From Flammeovirgaceae bacterium (GTDB lineage: Bacteria > Bacteroidota > Bacteroidia > Cytophagales > Cyclobacteriaceae): a DNA stretch of 64,000 nucleotides. Each line of letters starts with the position of its first letter. Positions within the stretch are counted from its first letter, which is position 1. The DNA lies in the NCBI GenBank assembly GCA_024638265.1, contig JAHEKQ010000007.1:1-64000 (forward strand). The letters run 5' to 3'. The notes under the pieces are model-generated. The model was given only the letters and a program-made list of their open reading frames with translations. It made no database searches and was not told where the DNA came from. Shown in pieces: positions 9,853-19,621 of this stretch. The translations under genes and the position numbers were made by a program.

Positions 9853-10361
9853 TGATCGGTAAGTACAGGGTTTCTACCATATTAGTGATCCTGCTGTTCT
9901 CGGCTGTTTCAGGTTATTCGCAGTCTCATATTCAACTCAGGACCTTCGGAAAGCAAAAGGTTTTCAATTTCTACATCGGGGAAGAAATGACCTTCCGTCT
10001 GGAAGGCCAGAAGAATGTAAGCCGTGGCTATATCGTCGACATCCCCAATGACAGTACCATTCGTTTTTATTCCGGATTCATTCCCGTCAGCAAGATTGTA
10101 GCTGTTGATGTCAGTGACAAGAAATCCCAGAATCATTGGACACTGGCGATTGGTGGAGTGGGATACGTGGCTCTGGAGGCCTTGAATTCCCGTATTGTTC
10201 AGAACAGAAAGTTTCAATCTGATGCCGGACTGTGGGTTCCGGCTGGAGGACTGGTCGCAAGTGCTTTCCTTATCAACTGGCTCAGGGGTAGATGGTTTAA
10301 AGTAGGGCTGAGGAAGAAGGTTGAAATAGTGGGTTTGCCGGAGGAGCTAACGGGAAACTAA
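9852..10361 (+). CDS. Exported or membrane protein of unknown function
   Basis: A 169-residue protein not recognised by family. It starts inside the ilvE stop codon (TAATG), which suggests translational coupling. It has a signal peptide (about residues 1-24, ending SGYSQS), a beta-rich middle (FYIGEEMTFRLEGQ, GYIVDIPNDSTIRFYSG), and a hydrophobic stretch around 130-150 (WVPAGGLVASAFLINWLRG) that may be a membrane helix, followed by a basic tail. The stop codon lies inside a heptad repeat shared with the convergent neighbour. Confidence 0.75.
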   Translation: MIGKYRVSTILVILLFSAVSGYSQSHIQLRTFGKQKVFNFYIGEEMTFRLEGQKNVSRGYIVDIPNDSTIRFYSGFIPVSKIVAVDVSDKKSQNHWTLAIGGVGYVALEALNSRIVQNRKFQSDAGLWVPAGGLVASAFLINWLRGRWFKVGLRKKVEIVGLPEELTGN

Positions 10362-10383
10362 CAGCTAACAACTAACAGTTTTA
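10356..10383. repeat. Heptad array (AACTAAC type) between convergent genes
   Basis: Four 7-bp units, AACTAAC, AGCTAAC, AACTAAC and a degenerate fourth. The first unit contains the TAA stop of the plus-strand gene, and the array ends 2 bp from the stop of the minus-strand gene. The reverse complement is closely related to the GTTAGTT array at 29432-29459. Confidence 0.75.
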
Positions 10384-10385
10384 AC

Positions 10386-10898
10386 TTAGTCCTTTTGACT
10401 GCTGTGTTGGAAGCTTAGGACATTGTCAAGCTTCCAATGGCCATCTTCTAAGAGCCACACATGAGTAAATAGTCCCTTACTCGTCCAAAGATCTTCTTTG
10501 CCTTCTTCTCTCAGATAAAAATCATGATAACCTGATTGAATTGCTCCGTACAGGACACCATTATTATATAGGGGATAAACTTCCAGGGTAGAAGTCCGGA
10601 CTTTTCTTATGGGTTTACGGATAAGGTCACCGCAAATATTTTTTGCTGTACTTTCTAAGAAACCTTGTTTGTTGGTAATTCCACTTTGATCGTGATAGAA
10701 TCTGAGATTATCTGTGATTGAGGACTTCAAATACTCAATATCACAACGGTTAAATGCCCTTTCAAAAAAAGTACTGTCCTGAATTTTGAGCGTCTTATAG
10801 AGTTCGTTGTCACTGGCTACTTGTGCCTCTGCTCCCGGAATGGAAAATCTAAAAATTAAAACAGTAAAAATTTGAAATAAGAATCGGGTGTTTTTCAT
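10386..10898 (-). CDS. Exported SnoaL/NTF2-like (DUF4440) protein
   Basis: A 170-residue protein with a signal peptide (about residues 1-25, ending PGAEAQ) and an NTF2-like alpha+beta fold: a helical start (DSTFFERAFNRCDIEYLKSSITDNLRFYHDQSG), then strands including YGAIQSGYHDFYL and the terminal FTHVWLLEDGHWKLDNVLSF typical of DUF4440. The family is a general scaffold with varied functions, so no substrate is assigned. It lies 5 bp from the next gene, a second NTF2-like protein, and the two probably form one transcript and arose as distant duplicates. Confidence 0.82.
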   Translation of the reverse strand: MKNTRFLFQIFTVLIFRFSIPGAEAQVASDNELYKTLKIQDSTFFERAFNRCDIEYLKSSITDNLRFYHDQSGITNKQGFLESTAKNICGDLIRKPIRKVRTSTLEVYPLYNNGVLYGAIQSGYHDFYLREEGKEDLWTSKGLFTHVWLLEDGHWKLDNVLSFQHSSQKD

Positions 10899-10903
10899 TC
10901 CCG

Positions 10904-11368
10904 TTACTCTTCAGGGGGGTTGTTGAATACAAATGTTTTAATCTTCCAATCCCCGTCATCGGTTTTAACCCAATGAGTCATACTTCTTCCCCGGAAGGTC
11001 CAGGTAGATTCATCCAGTCGTTCCCATTCGACAGTAAACTCACCGTATTCTACGGCCGAGTTGTTGCTAATTTCAAGGGATTTGATCTCATGCGTATAAT
11101 GTGAGCTCAGGTGGTCGTTGAAAAGCGAACTGTAGAATTCTTCCAATTCAGCTTTGCCATTCCAGGCGTCCATCCCGGGAGGCACATTAAGGGCATCTTC
11201 CATATAAATTTCAACTACTCCCGGTGCATCCATTTTATTCCAGCTGTCGATAAAATCTGACCAGGAAGCCCGGATTTTTTCTTCAGCATCAGCGGTATCT
11301 GTTGAATTTTCACATCCAAAGGCAGCCAATGCCAGGATGATAAGGGGAAGTGCGAATCTATATATCAT
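10904..11368 (-). CDS. SnoaL/NTF2-like (DUF4440) lipoprotein
   Basis: A 154-residue probable lipoprotein with a lipobox (LAAFGC, Cys 19) after a hydrophobic leader. The NTF2-like body contains RASWSDFIDSWNKMDAPGVVEIYMEDALNVPPG and the closing THWVKTDDGDWKIKTFVF. It is the upstream member of a tandem pair of NTF2-like exported proteins. The function is unknown; a periplasmic or outer-membrane binding role is an inference from the fold and lipid anchor only. Confidence 0.82.
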   Translation of the reverse strand: MIYRFALPLIILALAAFGCENSTDTADAEEKIRASWSDFIDSWNKMDAPGVVEIYMEDALNVPPGMDAWNGKAELEEFYSSLFNDHLSSHYTHEIKSLEISNNSAVEYGEFTVEWERLDESTWTFRGRSMTHWVKTDDGDWKIKTFVFNNPPEE

Positions 11369-11426
11369 AGTTAGAGAAATTATATCCTTAAATTAATAAT
11401 TTTAGCTATTCCTGCCCTTTTAAATC

Positions 11427-12491
11427 TTAATTACCAACTTCCATAGCCTGGATCAGGGCTTCCTTAAGGTTGTTGCTGTCCCCAAAGGAATCAGGGTTAA
11501 ATTGATCGTTATTGCTCAGAATAATCAAAGTTTTATTTGAATCCAGGAATCGGACCAGTACTGAATTGGAACCAAGTATACCACCCCGACGCTCCATTAT
11601 TCTTGGGCTTCCTTCGGCAAAGGGGTAGTTGTATGTCCATACGCTGTAACCTGAATAATTATATTCAGGATAGGAAGTATATAGGAGTTTTTTACTGGAT
11701 TCAGCAAGTAATTCGGTTCCATGTAGGGCCTGGTCAAGTATCAGAAGATCTGCTGCCGTGGAGAACATATTGCCGGCAGCCCAGTAATTTTCAATATGAA
11801 ATAGAGGGTCTTCCTTGAATCCTTGTTTATCCTCGTACCTGAACGTATAGGCAAAATTATCAGGGTAATCACCTTTGTTAAGAAAGCCGGTATTTCCCAT
11901 ACCGAATTTCTGAATGATCCTTTCTTCAATTGATTCCTCCCAGCTTTTTCCTGTGATTTCTGAGATGATCAATCCCAGAAGTATGTAGTCGATATTGGCG
12001 TAGTTGAAACTGCCGTACCGGTTTTTCTTATTCTTTAATGTCTGCCTTACGAAATCTCCAGGATTTTTAGGAGACAGGAAAATCATATCCGATTCATTAG
12101 GTAATCCTGAAATGTGCAGCATTAAATCGTGGATAGTTATCTTCCCCGCATTGGGGATATCATACTGGGGAAGCAGTTGCTTAAGGTTGGAATCGAGGCC
12201 AAGTTTATCTTCTTCAATGAGTTGAAGAATCAGGATAGCCGTAAACATTTTAGTGATGGAGGCAATCCCAAATTTCGTGTTGTCGGTTATTGCTTCAGTC
12301 CGGTCGATATTCCGGAATCCCACCAACGATTGATGCGTTATTTTGCCCTTTTCCGCAATGAGGACTGTCCCTTCAAAATGGTTACTATCAGCATGATATT
12401 GTATTAATTTCTTATAAGATAAGGTATCGGTGCCGGCAATTGAACTGAAACATAATACAGCTCCAAAAAAAGTGAATATTACTATCCTCAT
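11427..12491 (-). CDS. Exported serine beta-lactamase-like hydrolase (class C/DD-peptidase fold)
   Basis: A 354-residue serine hydrolase with a signal peptide (about 1-19). The catalytic motifs of the beta-lactamase/penicillin-binding fold are visible: SITK (S-x-x-K) in FGIASITKMF, YANIDY (Y-x-N), and a late RRGGILGSNS in the position of the third motif. Such proteins (Pfam Beta-lactamase) include esterases, DD-peptidases and D-aminopeptidases; real beta-lactamase activity cannot be assumed. It is part of a minus-strand series of small periplasmic proteins. Confidence 0.88.
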   Translation of the reverse strand: MRIVIFTFFGAVLCFSSIAGTDTLSYKKLIQYHADSNHFEGTVLIAEKGKITHQSLVGFRNIDRTEAITDNTKFGIASITKMFTAILILQLIEEDKLGLDSNLKQLLPQYDIPNAGKITIHDLMLHISGLPNESDMIFLSPKNPGDFVRQTLKNKKNRYGSFNYANIDYILLGLIISEITGKSWEESIEERIIQKFGMGNTGFLNKGDYPDNFAYTFRYEDKQGFKEDPLFHIENYWAAGNMFSTAADLLILDQALHGTELLAESSKKLLYTSYPEYNYSGYSVWTYNYPFAEGSPRIMERRGGILGSNSVLVRFLDSNKTLIILSNNDQFNPDSFGDSNNLKEALIQAMEVGN

Positions 12492-12520
12492 GATCTACAA
12501 GTAGTTCTTATTAAAAATCA

Positions 12521-13219
12521 TTAACTCCGATATAATTTCCGCGGATAATCAGACAATCTGAGATTCTCCCTTCCAAATTCTTTCATTGCATCCCGGCCTA
12601 TCCAGGAAGCCGTTTTATTGTTCGACTTGACAAGCTCTTCCACAATAATTTCAGCTTGCTTCTTGAGGTCTATGTTTCGTTTACCAATACTACGCAGGGC
12701 CCAGTTGACGGCCTTTTTTATATAGAGCCGCTCGTCTTCTGACTCCCTGATAATTATTTCAAAAAATTCCTGGAACAGTCCATTACCTGATTCCTTATCC
12801 GCTATGGAGTAAGCGGCCATGGTAGCAAATCCGGCCCTCTTTTCAAATTCTGGTTTTCTTGTTGTCCACTCCCGAATCTTAGGCAGAGCAAACTTACTCC
12901 TCGCAAATACCCCCATGCTAAAACTGTCACAAACTTCCCAGTTCTCAAAAGTTGAGACCCATTGTTCCATCAGGGGTTCTGTCAAGTCACTGGGCTTGAA
13001 TATCTTTGCACAAAGCAATCGACCTTCGTAAATCCCGCTGTTAAATAGTTCAATAGCGAGCTCACTGTTTTTACCGATTTCTTTTGCCAGGGCATTGAGC
13101 TCTTTGTGATAAATACCTAAGGTGTTTTCGGCCTTGATCCCAAATTTTTCTGCCTTTTTCCTAACGGTCTCCGGGCTTCCCGAGGCCTTCATGTTTTTTA
13201 TAACATCAGCATAGTTCAT
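12521..13219 (-). CDS. DNA alkylation repair protein (AlkD-like HEAT-repeat family)
   Basis: A 232-residue all-helical protein of the AlkD/AlkC-type HEAT-like superfamily, whose characterised members excise alkylated purines without base flipping. Seen: a start MNYADVIKNMKASGSPETVRKKAEKFGI, the central FENWEVCDSFSMGVFA, the repeats KFALPKIREWTTRKPEFEKRAGF and YIKKAVNWALRSIGKRN, and ASWIGRDAMKEF. The family is clear, but many members have unproven activity. It is followed by the serine hydrolase gene after 29 bp. Confidence 0.9.
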   Translation of the reverse strand: MNYADVIKNMKASGSPETVRKKAEKFGIKAENTLGIYHKELNALAKEIGKNSELAIELFNSGIYEGRLLCAKIFKPSDLTEPLMEQWVSTFENWEVCDSFSMGVFARSKFALPKIREWTTRKPEFEKRAGFATMAAYSIADKESGNGLFQEFFEIIIRESEDERLYIKKAVNWALRSIGKRNIDLKKQAEIIVEELVKSNNKTASWIGRDAMKEFGRENLRLSDYPRKLYRS

Positions 13220-13262
13220 GGCTTTTATGGCAGAAGGACCAATTTACTAGACATCAGAATCT

Positions 13263-15464
13263 CTACCTGAACTTAACCTGCCTCGAAGTCTGGAAGTATT
13301 GATTAGATATTTGAAGCAGGAATGTTCCTCTTGGGGGAGACGACAGGTTGATTCGCAACTCTCTTTGGGGAGCACTTACCTGGTTTTCCCAGATTACTTT
13401 TCCGTCAGATGAAATTAGAGTAAGGGAGACTTCAGTCCGGCTGAACTTGTCCCCAAAGTATAGGGATAGGTAATCGGTTGCGGGGTTGGGGAATATGGCG
13501 AGTTCCTCTTTCATATTATGAAATGCCGCTACAATCCGGGAATAAGAGAACTCACCTGAAAAATCGTACTGTTTCAAACGATAATAGTTAACGCCCTGCC
13601 CCGGATTTCCATCCAGAAATGAGTAGGTGGTAGTAACATCCGTGGTGCCCCTGCCATCCATGGCACCTATTTTTTGAAATTTCAGGCCATCACTGGAACG
13701 CTGAATTTCAAAATATTCGTTATTCAATTCAGAAGAGGTTACCCAATCAAGGCGAATACCTTCATCGTCATTGTTAGCCTCAAAGGATTCCAGCACGATG
13801 GGAAGTACTGAGAAATCACAGGAAGAGCCATTGGTTCCGTTTACCGCTGTGAGTGTCAGGGTATTATCCACGATTGTTGAAGCATCAAAAGTATATGAAT
13901 AGGTTTCAACGGTTCCGTTCTTTTCAGGAAATGTGATATCGATAGTATAGTCCGAAGTCATATCGGGGAGGTAAAAAATGGCAGAGGGAGGATTTTGCGC
14001 ACCATGACCCGCAGCGGTACTTCCACTTTGACCAATCGCTACAATATTTCCCATGTCATCCTTAATCACCATTTCAGCCCCTACTACCGGCCTGGTTCCC
14101 ATAGTTCCGTCTATGCAGTCTTCAATGAAAACTCTTAGAAAATCGCAGGTGCCCAGGTCACATAAATCATTCTCCCAAATCTGGTTATTAGCTCCATTGA
14201 CATTGATATAGATGTCATAATCCCCATCATCATCATAGTCCACAAGGTTAACTCCTTCACAGTTGGCGTTTACTGCGATGTCGGTACGTGTAAAACTGAG
14301 GTCAGCCACACTGTTGGGACTTGATGTCGTATTAATGTACAGGTAACTATTACCCGCGCCACTGCCAAGGAACATATCTATATCCCCATCCCCATCAACA
14401 TCAGCACAAGCACAACCATCAATGTCATTTGAGGGCAGAGTGGGCTTTGCAGTGGCAACAAAGTTCTCTGCGGAAGTTTGTAACCATATTTGGTTGGTTC
14501 CCCCGTCAGACCAATAAAGGTCGAGATCTCCATCACTGTCAAAATCACAAAAGATCACACCCCCTTTATTGGCATTGGCTGCATTGGTAGATGCATCGTC
14601 GGGAATTGATGTATTAGCTGAGAAGGTACCATCTCCATCATTTTTCCACAGGTCGCGAACGCTCGTTCCGGTGGGTTTTCGTGCGATTACATCCACATAC
14701 CCGTCACCATCATAGTCCCCAGTAGACATAAAATCCCCATTACCGGCAATCAACGGGAAACCTGTGGTAGTGCCGCTTATATGATGGAAAAATCCATTGG
14801 TAGTAGCTTCTGTGTCATTATTTGATGTGCCGTCATCGAAAGTGACATTAATGGTGGCTGTGGCATCCTGTTGCATATTTTCTATTACATCGATACCACA
14901 TTCCCCGTTCTCCAGTATCATATCCATCCATCCGTCATTGTTATAATCCAGAAAGGCCACCCCTTCTACATTCATCCCATCTCCGCGGGAGCATCCATTA
15001 CGAACCATATGGCGGAATGTGTAGTTGGGAGTCATTCCGGCCCCAACGCCAAACATGTAATTGGGTGTGCTGGTGGTACCACGATTAATATAGATCTCCA
15101 CCCTGTTGAATGTATTTCTTACGAAATCCAGGTTCCCGTCATTGTTGAGGTCTCCCCAGATTATTGAACGATCTGCAAGGACATCATTTATTCCGCTTGC
15201 CAGGGTATTCGTGACGTCAGTAAAACTGGGATTTGCCGCGCCATCACTCTGTAAAAGTCTTGTTCTGCCAGCAGTATTGTTTTGACTGGTATTAATGAGC
15301 AGATCAAGGTCACCATCGTTATCAAAGTCTCCCCAAACTGCTCCTCCATCCTTGTTCCCACCTATCTCAGCACCTGTTCCCGTGACATTTGTGAAAGTCT
15401 GGGAGTAAGAGATTGAGACGGCAACCAAAGCCAATGAGAGCGTCAAAAATCGGTACCAGTACAT
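13263..15464 (-). CDS. T9SS-secreted FG-GAP/VCBS repeat protein
   Basis: A 733-residue secreted surface or extracellular protein. Order: signal peptide (about 1-21), a long run of FG-GAP/VCBS calcium-binding repeats (GAVWGDFDNDGDLDLLINT, WGDLNNDGNLDFV, FCDFDSDGDLDLYWSD, CADVDGDGDIDMFLG, LVDYDDDGDYDIYI) up to about 440, a beta-sandwich region (about 440-560), a fibronectin-like stretch (LESFEANNDDEGIRLDWVTSSELNNEYFEIQRS), and a C-terminal type A sorting domain starting FPNPATDYLSLYF and ending in QVKFR. The last domain directs export through the type IX secretion system. The ligand is unknown. Confidence 0.92.
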   Translation of the reverse strand: MYWYRFLTLSLALVAVSISYSQTFTNVTGTGAEIGGNKDGGAVWGDFDNDGDLDLLINTSQNNTAGRTRLLQSDGAANPSFTDVTNTLASGINDVLADRSIIWGDLNNDGNLDFVRNTFNRVEIYINRGTTSTPNYMFGVGAGMTPNYTFRHMVRNGCSRGDGMNVEGVAFLDYNNDGWMDMILENGECGIDVIENMQQDATATINVTFDDGTSNNDTEATTNGFFHHISGTTTGFPLIAGNGDFMSTGDYDGDGYVDVIARKPTGTSVRDLWKNDGDGTFSANTSIPDDASTNAANANKGGVIFCDFDSDGDLDLYWSDGGTNQIWLQTSAENFVATAKPTLPSNDIDGCACADVDGDGDIDMFLGSGAGNSYLYINTTSSPNSVADLSFTRTDIAVNANCEGVNLVDYDDDGDYDIYINVNGANNQIWENDLCDLGTCDFLRVFIEDCIDGTMGTRPVVGAEMVIKDDMGNIVAIGQSGSTAAGHGAQNPPSAIFYLPDMTSDYTIDITFPEKNGTVETYSYTFDASTIVDNTLTLTAVNGTNGSSCDFSVLPIVLESFEANNDDEGIRLDWVTSSELNNEYFEIQRSSDGLKFQKIGAMDGRGTTDVTTTYSFLDGNPGQGVNYYRLKQYDFSGEFSYSRIVAAFHNMKEELAIFPNPATDYLSLYFGDKFSRTEVSLTLISSDGKVIWENQVSAPQRELRINLSSPPRGTFLLQISNQYFQTSRQVKFR

Positions 15465-15613
15465 GTTTCTTCTAAAAAAAAGTATCCAAATATACCAATA
15501 AGTGATGAATCTATATTACATAATTATCTTAGGATTAATTACATAATTATTCTTATGACCTACCCACTATTTAGCTCCTCCAAATATATTACCTTTACAG
15601 AAATTTTTTAATC

Positions 15614-16715
15614 ATGACCACAGACCAACTGAAAGATTTAAAGGCTCGCGTTAATGCCTTGAGGAGGTACCTTTGACTACGATAACAAAGTTGCCGAGAT
15701 AGAAGACCAGGAACTCGTCACTGCCCAGCCAGGGTTCTGGGATGACCCCAAAGAAGCGGAGAAAGTACTCCACCAGATACGATCTAAAAAAGTATGGACG
15801 GAGAGCTTCGATAAAGTTCAGACTCTTGTCGATGACGTAGATACTTTTTTTGAGTTTCTCCAGGAAGATGAGGTCCAGGAAAGTGAGGTGGATGCAGCTT
15901 ATGATAAGGCCGTTAAGGACCTTGAAGCATTGGAATTCAAAAAGATGCTCAGCAATGAAGAGGATCAGTTGAGCGCGATGATCGAGATTAATCCCGGTGC
16001 TGGTGGAACCGAAAGCCAGGACTGGGCTGATATGATCAACCGTATGTATATTATGTGGGCAGAGAAAAACGGATACCAGGTCCGCCAGGTTAACTACCAG
16101 GCCGGGGATACCGCCGGAATTAAGTCTGCCACGCTGGAAGTGGAAGGTGATTTTGCCTATGGATTCCTCAAATCTGAAATCGGGGTCCACAGGCTGGTAC
16201 GGATCAGCCCATTTGATTCGGGGGGGCGAAGGCATACTTCGTTCGCTTCTGTATATGTATACCCCGTGGTAGATGACACCATCGAGATAGAAGTTAATCC
16301 TGCCGATATACGATGGGATACCTATCGATCCGGCGGAAAAGGTGGGCAGAATGTCAACAAGGTGGAAACCGCAGTCCGGCTTCACCACGACCCCAGTGGA
16401 ATAATCATTGAATGTCAACAGGAGAGGTCACAGCTGCAGAATAAGGAAAAAGCCATTAAAATGCTGAAATCACAGCTTTACCAGCGTGAGATTGAAAAGC
16501 GCAATGCCGCCCGTGACGAGATTGAGAGTGGTAAAATGAAGATTGATTTCGGCTCCCAGATAAGGAACTATGTCCTACACCCTTACAAATTGGTAAAAGA
16601 CGCCCGAACCAACATCGAACGCTCTGATGTGCAGAATGTGTTGGATGGTGATTTGGAGGAGTTTCAGAAAGGCTTTCTTCTTGCTTCGCAAGAAGAAGTG
16701 AATAGTGGAAAGTAG
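15614..16715 (+). CDS. prfB: Peptide chain release factor 2, expressed by programmed +1 frameshift
   Basis: RF2 recognises UGA and UAA and triggers peptide release. The gene starts at ATG 15614 ([20 protein letters not shown]) and meets TGA at 15674 after 20 codons. A +1 shift at CTT-TGA-C continues as [13 protein letters not shown] from 15675. The full product is about 366 residues, the family's usual length; without the frameshift only a headless ORF from 15888 would be seen. The SPF stop-codon recognition motif is at about residues 198-200 and GGQ at 243-245. The last codons and the TAG stop (Ser-Gly-Lys-stop) come from the inverted arm of the adjoining cassette. Confidence 0.97.
15662..15677 (+). 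promoter_or_regulatory. RF2 autoregulatory +1 frameshift site
   Basis: AGGAGG-TAC-CTT-TGA-C: a perfect Shine-Dalgarno-like hexamer (15662-15667), a three-base spacer, the slippery CTT codon, the in-frame UGA and a following C. This is the classic arrangement by which low RF2 levels promote frameshifting and so RF2 synthesis. Confidence 0.95.
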
Positions 16716-16795
16716 AAAGTGTTGAGTGTTGAGTATTTAGTTATGAGTAAGTAGAAAAGAGGGATGAGGGATGAGGGATGAGGGATGAGTACTCA
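16705..16795. repeat. Phase-locked degenerate heptad array, left arm of cassette 1
   Basis: Thirteen consecutive 7-bp units, most starting with G and ending with A: GTGGAAA, GTAGAAA, GTGTTGA twice, three degenerate units, GAAAAGA, GGGATGA four times (16761-16788), then GTACTCA. The unit changes but the 7-bp phase is kept. It contains the prfB stop codon at its left end and touches the stop of the S23-type gene at its right end. Confidence 0.85.
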
Positions 16796-17161
16796 CCTTA
16801 TTTGCTTTGAATTCTTTTGAGCAGTTAGGATCGATTGGGTTGTCATTGCGATTAATTCCTTACATTCTTTTTGAGCACTTCCAATACGTTGAGATCTTTT
16901 AGATAGATTACTACCTGCAATAATTCTTAAGTTCATTGAGGTTTCATGTAATTCTTTCAAAGATAATTTCAATTTATGTATAAAGTCTCGCCTTGATTCA
17001 GCACCTTTTGCTTCTCCATAGTTTAAGGCGGAAGACAAAGCCGATCGTATTATTTGATTTTGTAGATAGATTCCAACTTCGGTTTTTTCAAATGTTTTTG
17101 CTACTTCAATAATTGAGATTGAAAATTCCACTATTCGGTCTTCAAGCTGATATTTTTTCAT
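16793..17161 (-). CDS. Four-helix bundle protein (S23/IVP family, Avd-like)
   Basis: A 122-residue, fully helical protein of the family found inside intervening sequences of 23S rRNA genes and related to Avd of diversity-generating retroelements. Characteristic sequences are YQLEDRIVEFS at the start, NQIIRSALSSALNYGEA, and KGAESRRDFIHKLKLSLKELHET. Characterised relatives form basic pentameric barrels that can bind nucleic acid; the role of stand-alone copies is not known. A close paralogue lies at 35568-35942 in the same kind of surroundings. No promoter is evident; the upstream 130 bp is AT-rich. Confidence 0.9.
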   Translation of the reverse strand: MKKYQLEDRIVEFSISIIEVAKTFEKTEVGIYLQNQIIRSALSSALNYGEAKGAESRRDFIHKLKLSLKELHETSMNLRIIAGSNLSKRSQRIGSAQKECKELIAMTTQSILTAQKNSKQIR

Positions 17162-17287
17162 ACCTCAATATCAATTATATCGCGGATATAAAACCATATG
17201 TTAATACTGAAAACAGCTCTGAAGACTTAAATTCGATGAAAGCGTTTGATTAAATTGAGTGATTTTACTCAACACACTTAAACTAAA

Positions 17288-18801
<1,514 letters not shown>

Positions 18802-18823
18802 ACCGTTTCAAGATAATGAAAAG

Positions 18824-19621
18824 CTAGTTCAAAATCTTTTCAATCTCTTCCCAAAAGCTTTCATAAGTACCCAGGTTGCTATGTCTACCTCCCTCAAAAG
18901 CATAAAGTGAGGCTTTTTCCGGTCCCAGGTGGTCGTATAGTTTTTTACCATGTCTGAAGGGTACTACGATATCTTCGGTCCCATGAAAGATATGAACCTT
19001 GCAAGACGCTGATTCGAGGTATTTTTTACTGTTGAACTTGAAGCGAAGGGCCGGACCTGCGGGGAATACGGGGAATTTGCTTTGAACCAGTGAAGTTAAG
19101 GTGTAGTAAGGTGTTTCAAGGATCACCGCTTTTGGTTTTCGTACAGATGCAACCCAGGAAGCCATTCCTGTACCCATAGACCTTCCATATGGCACCATTC
19201 GGCTTTCGCCGAATTCTTCAATAAAATGATCGTAGAAACTGACCGCATCTTGTAGTAAGGTCTTCTGAGTTCGTTTTCCGGTGCTCTTTCCATAACCCCT
19301 GTAATCCATTACTGCTACGTCATATCCGTACTTAAGAAAATCATCAGCTATGTGCCCCCATCTTTCAAGCGTTCCGGCATTGCCGTGGTAATAGATGATA
19401 ATCCCCCTTGGATTTTCGGTTTTAAAGTGCAATGCATTGATAGATCCGTCGTCGGGAGTAATCAGGTTAATCTCTTCAAATTCACTGACAAAGCGGTATT
19501 GAAATGCGGGATCGAGCACCTCGTCCAAAAAGATCAGTTTTTCCTGGAACAGGGAAAGTAGAATGGCGGCAATCAGGTAACCCCCTGCCAGGATGGAAAA
19601 GACTATGATCACTCGTCTCAC
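18824..19621 (-). CDS. Alpha/beta hydrolase (membrane-anchored, BEM46/YfhR-like)
   Basis: A 265-residue serine hydrolase with an N-terminal membrane helix (VIIVFSILAGGYLIAAILLSL). The nucleophile elbow is GRSMG in VPYGRSMGTGMASW, the oxyanion region is YYHGNAGTLERW, and the acid and His lie in HGTEDIVVPFRHG and GGRHSNL. Family members are poorly characterised esterases or thioesterases. It starts with GTG overlapping the TAG stop of its tandem paralogue, so the two are translationally coupled. The pair share VMDYRGYGKSTGxR-type and GRSMG motifs. Confidence 0.9.
   Translation of the reverse strand: MRRVIIVFSILAGGYLIAAILLSLFQEKLIFLDEVLDPAFQYRFVSEFEEINLITPDDGSINALHFKTENPRGIIIYYHGNAGTLERWGHIADDFLKYGYDVAVMDYRGYGKSTGKRTQKTLLQDAVSFYDHFIEEFGESRMVPYGRSMGTGMASWVASVRKPKAVILETPYYTLTSLVQSKFPVFPAGPALRFKFNSKKYLESASCKVHIFHGTEDIVVPFRHGKKLYDHLGPEKASLYAFEGGRHSNLGTYESFWEEIEKILN

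Noticed and set aside
11427-12491. Calling the serine hydrolase a beta-lactamase resistance gene
   Set aside because: The fold is shared by many esterases and DD-peptidases; S-x-x-K and Y-x-N alone do not show lactam hydrolysis.
15651-16418. Long minus-strand open frame of 255 codons over prfB
   Set aside because: It lies antisense to the conserved RF2 coding sequence, has no family features, and is explained by codon bias of the plus strand.
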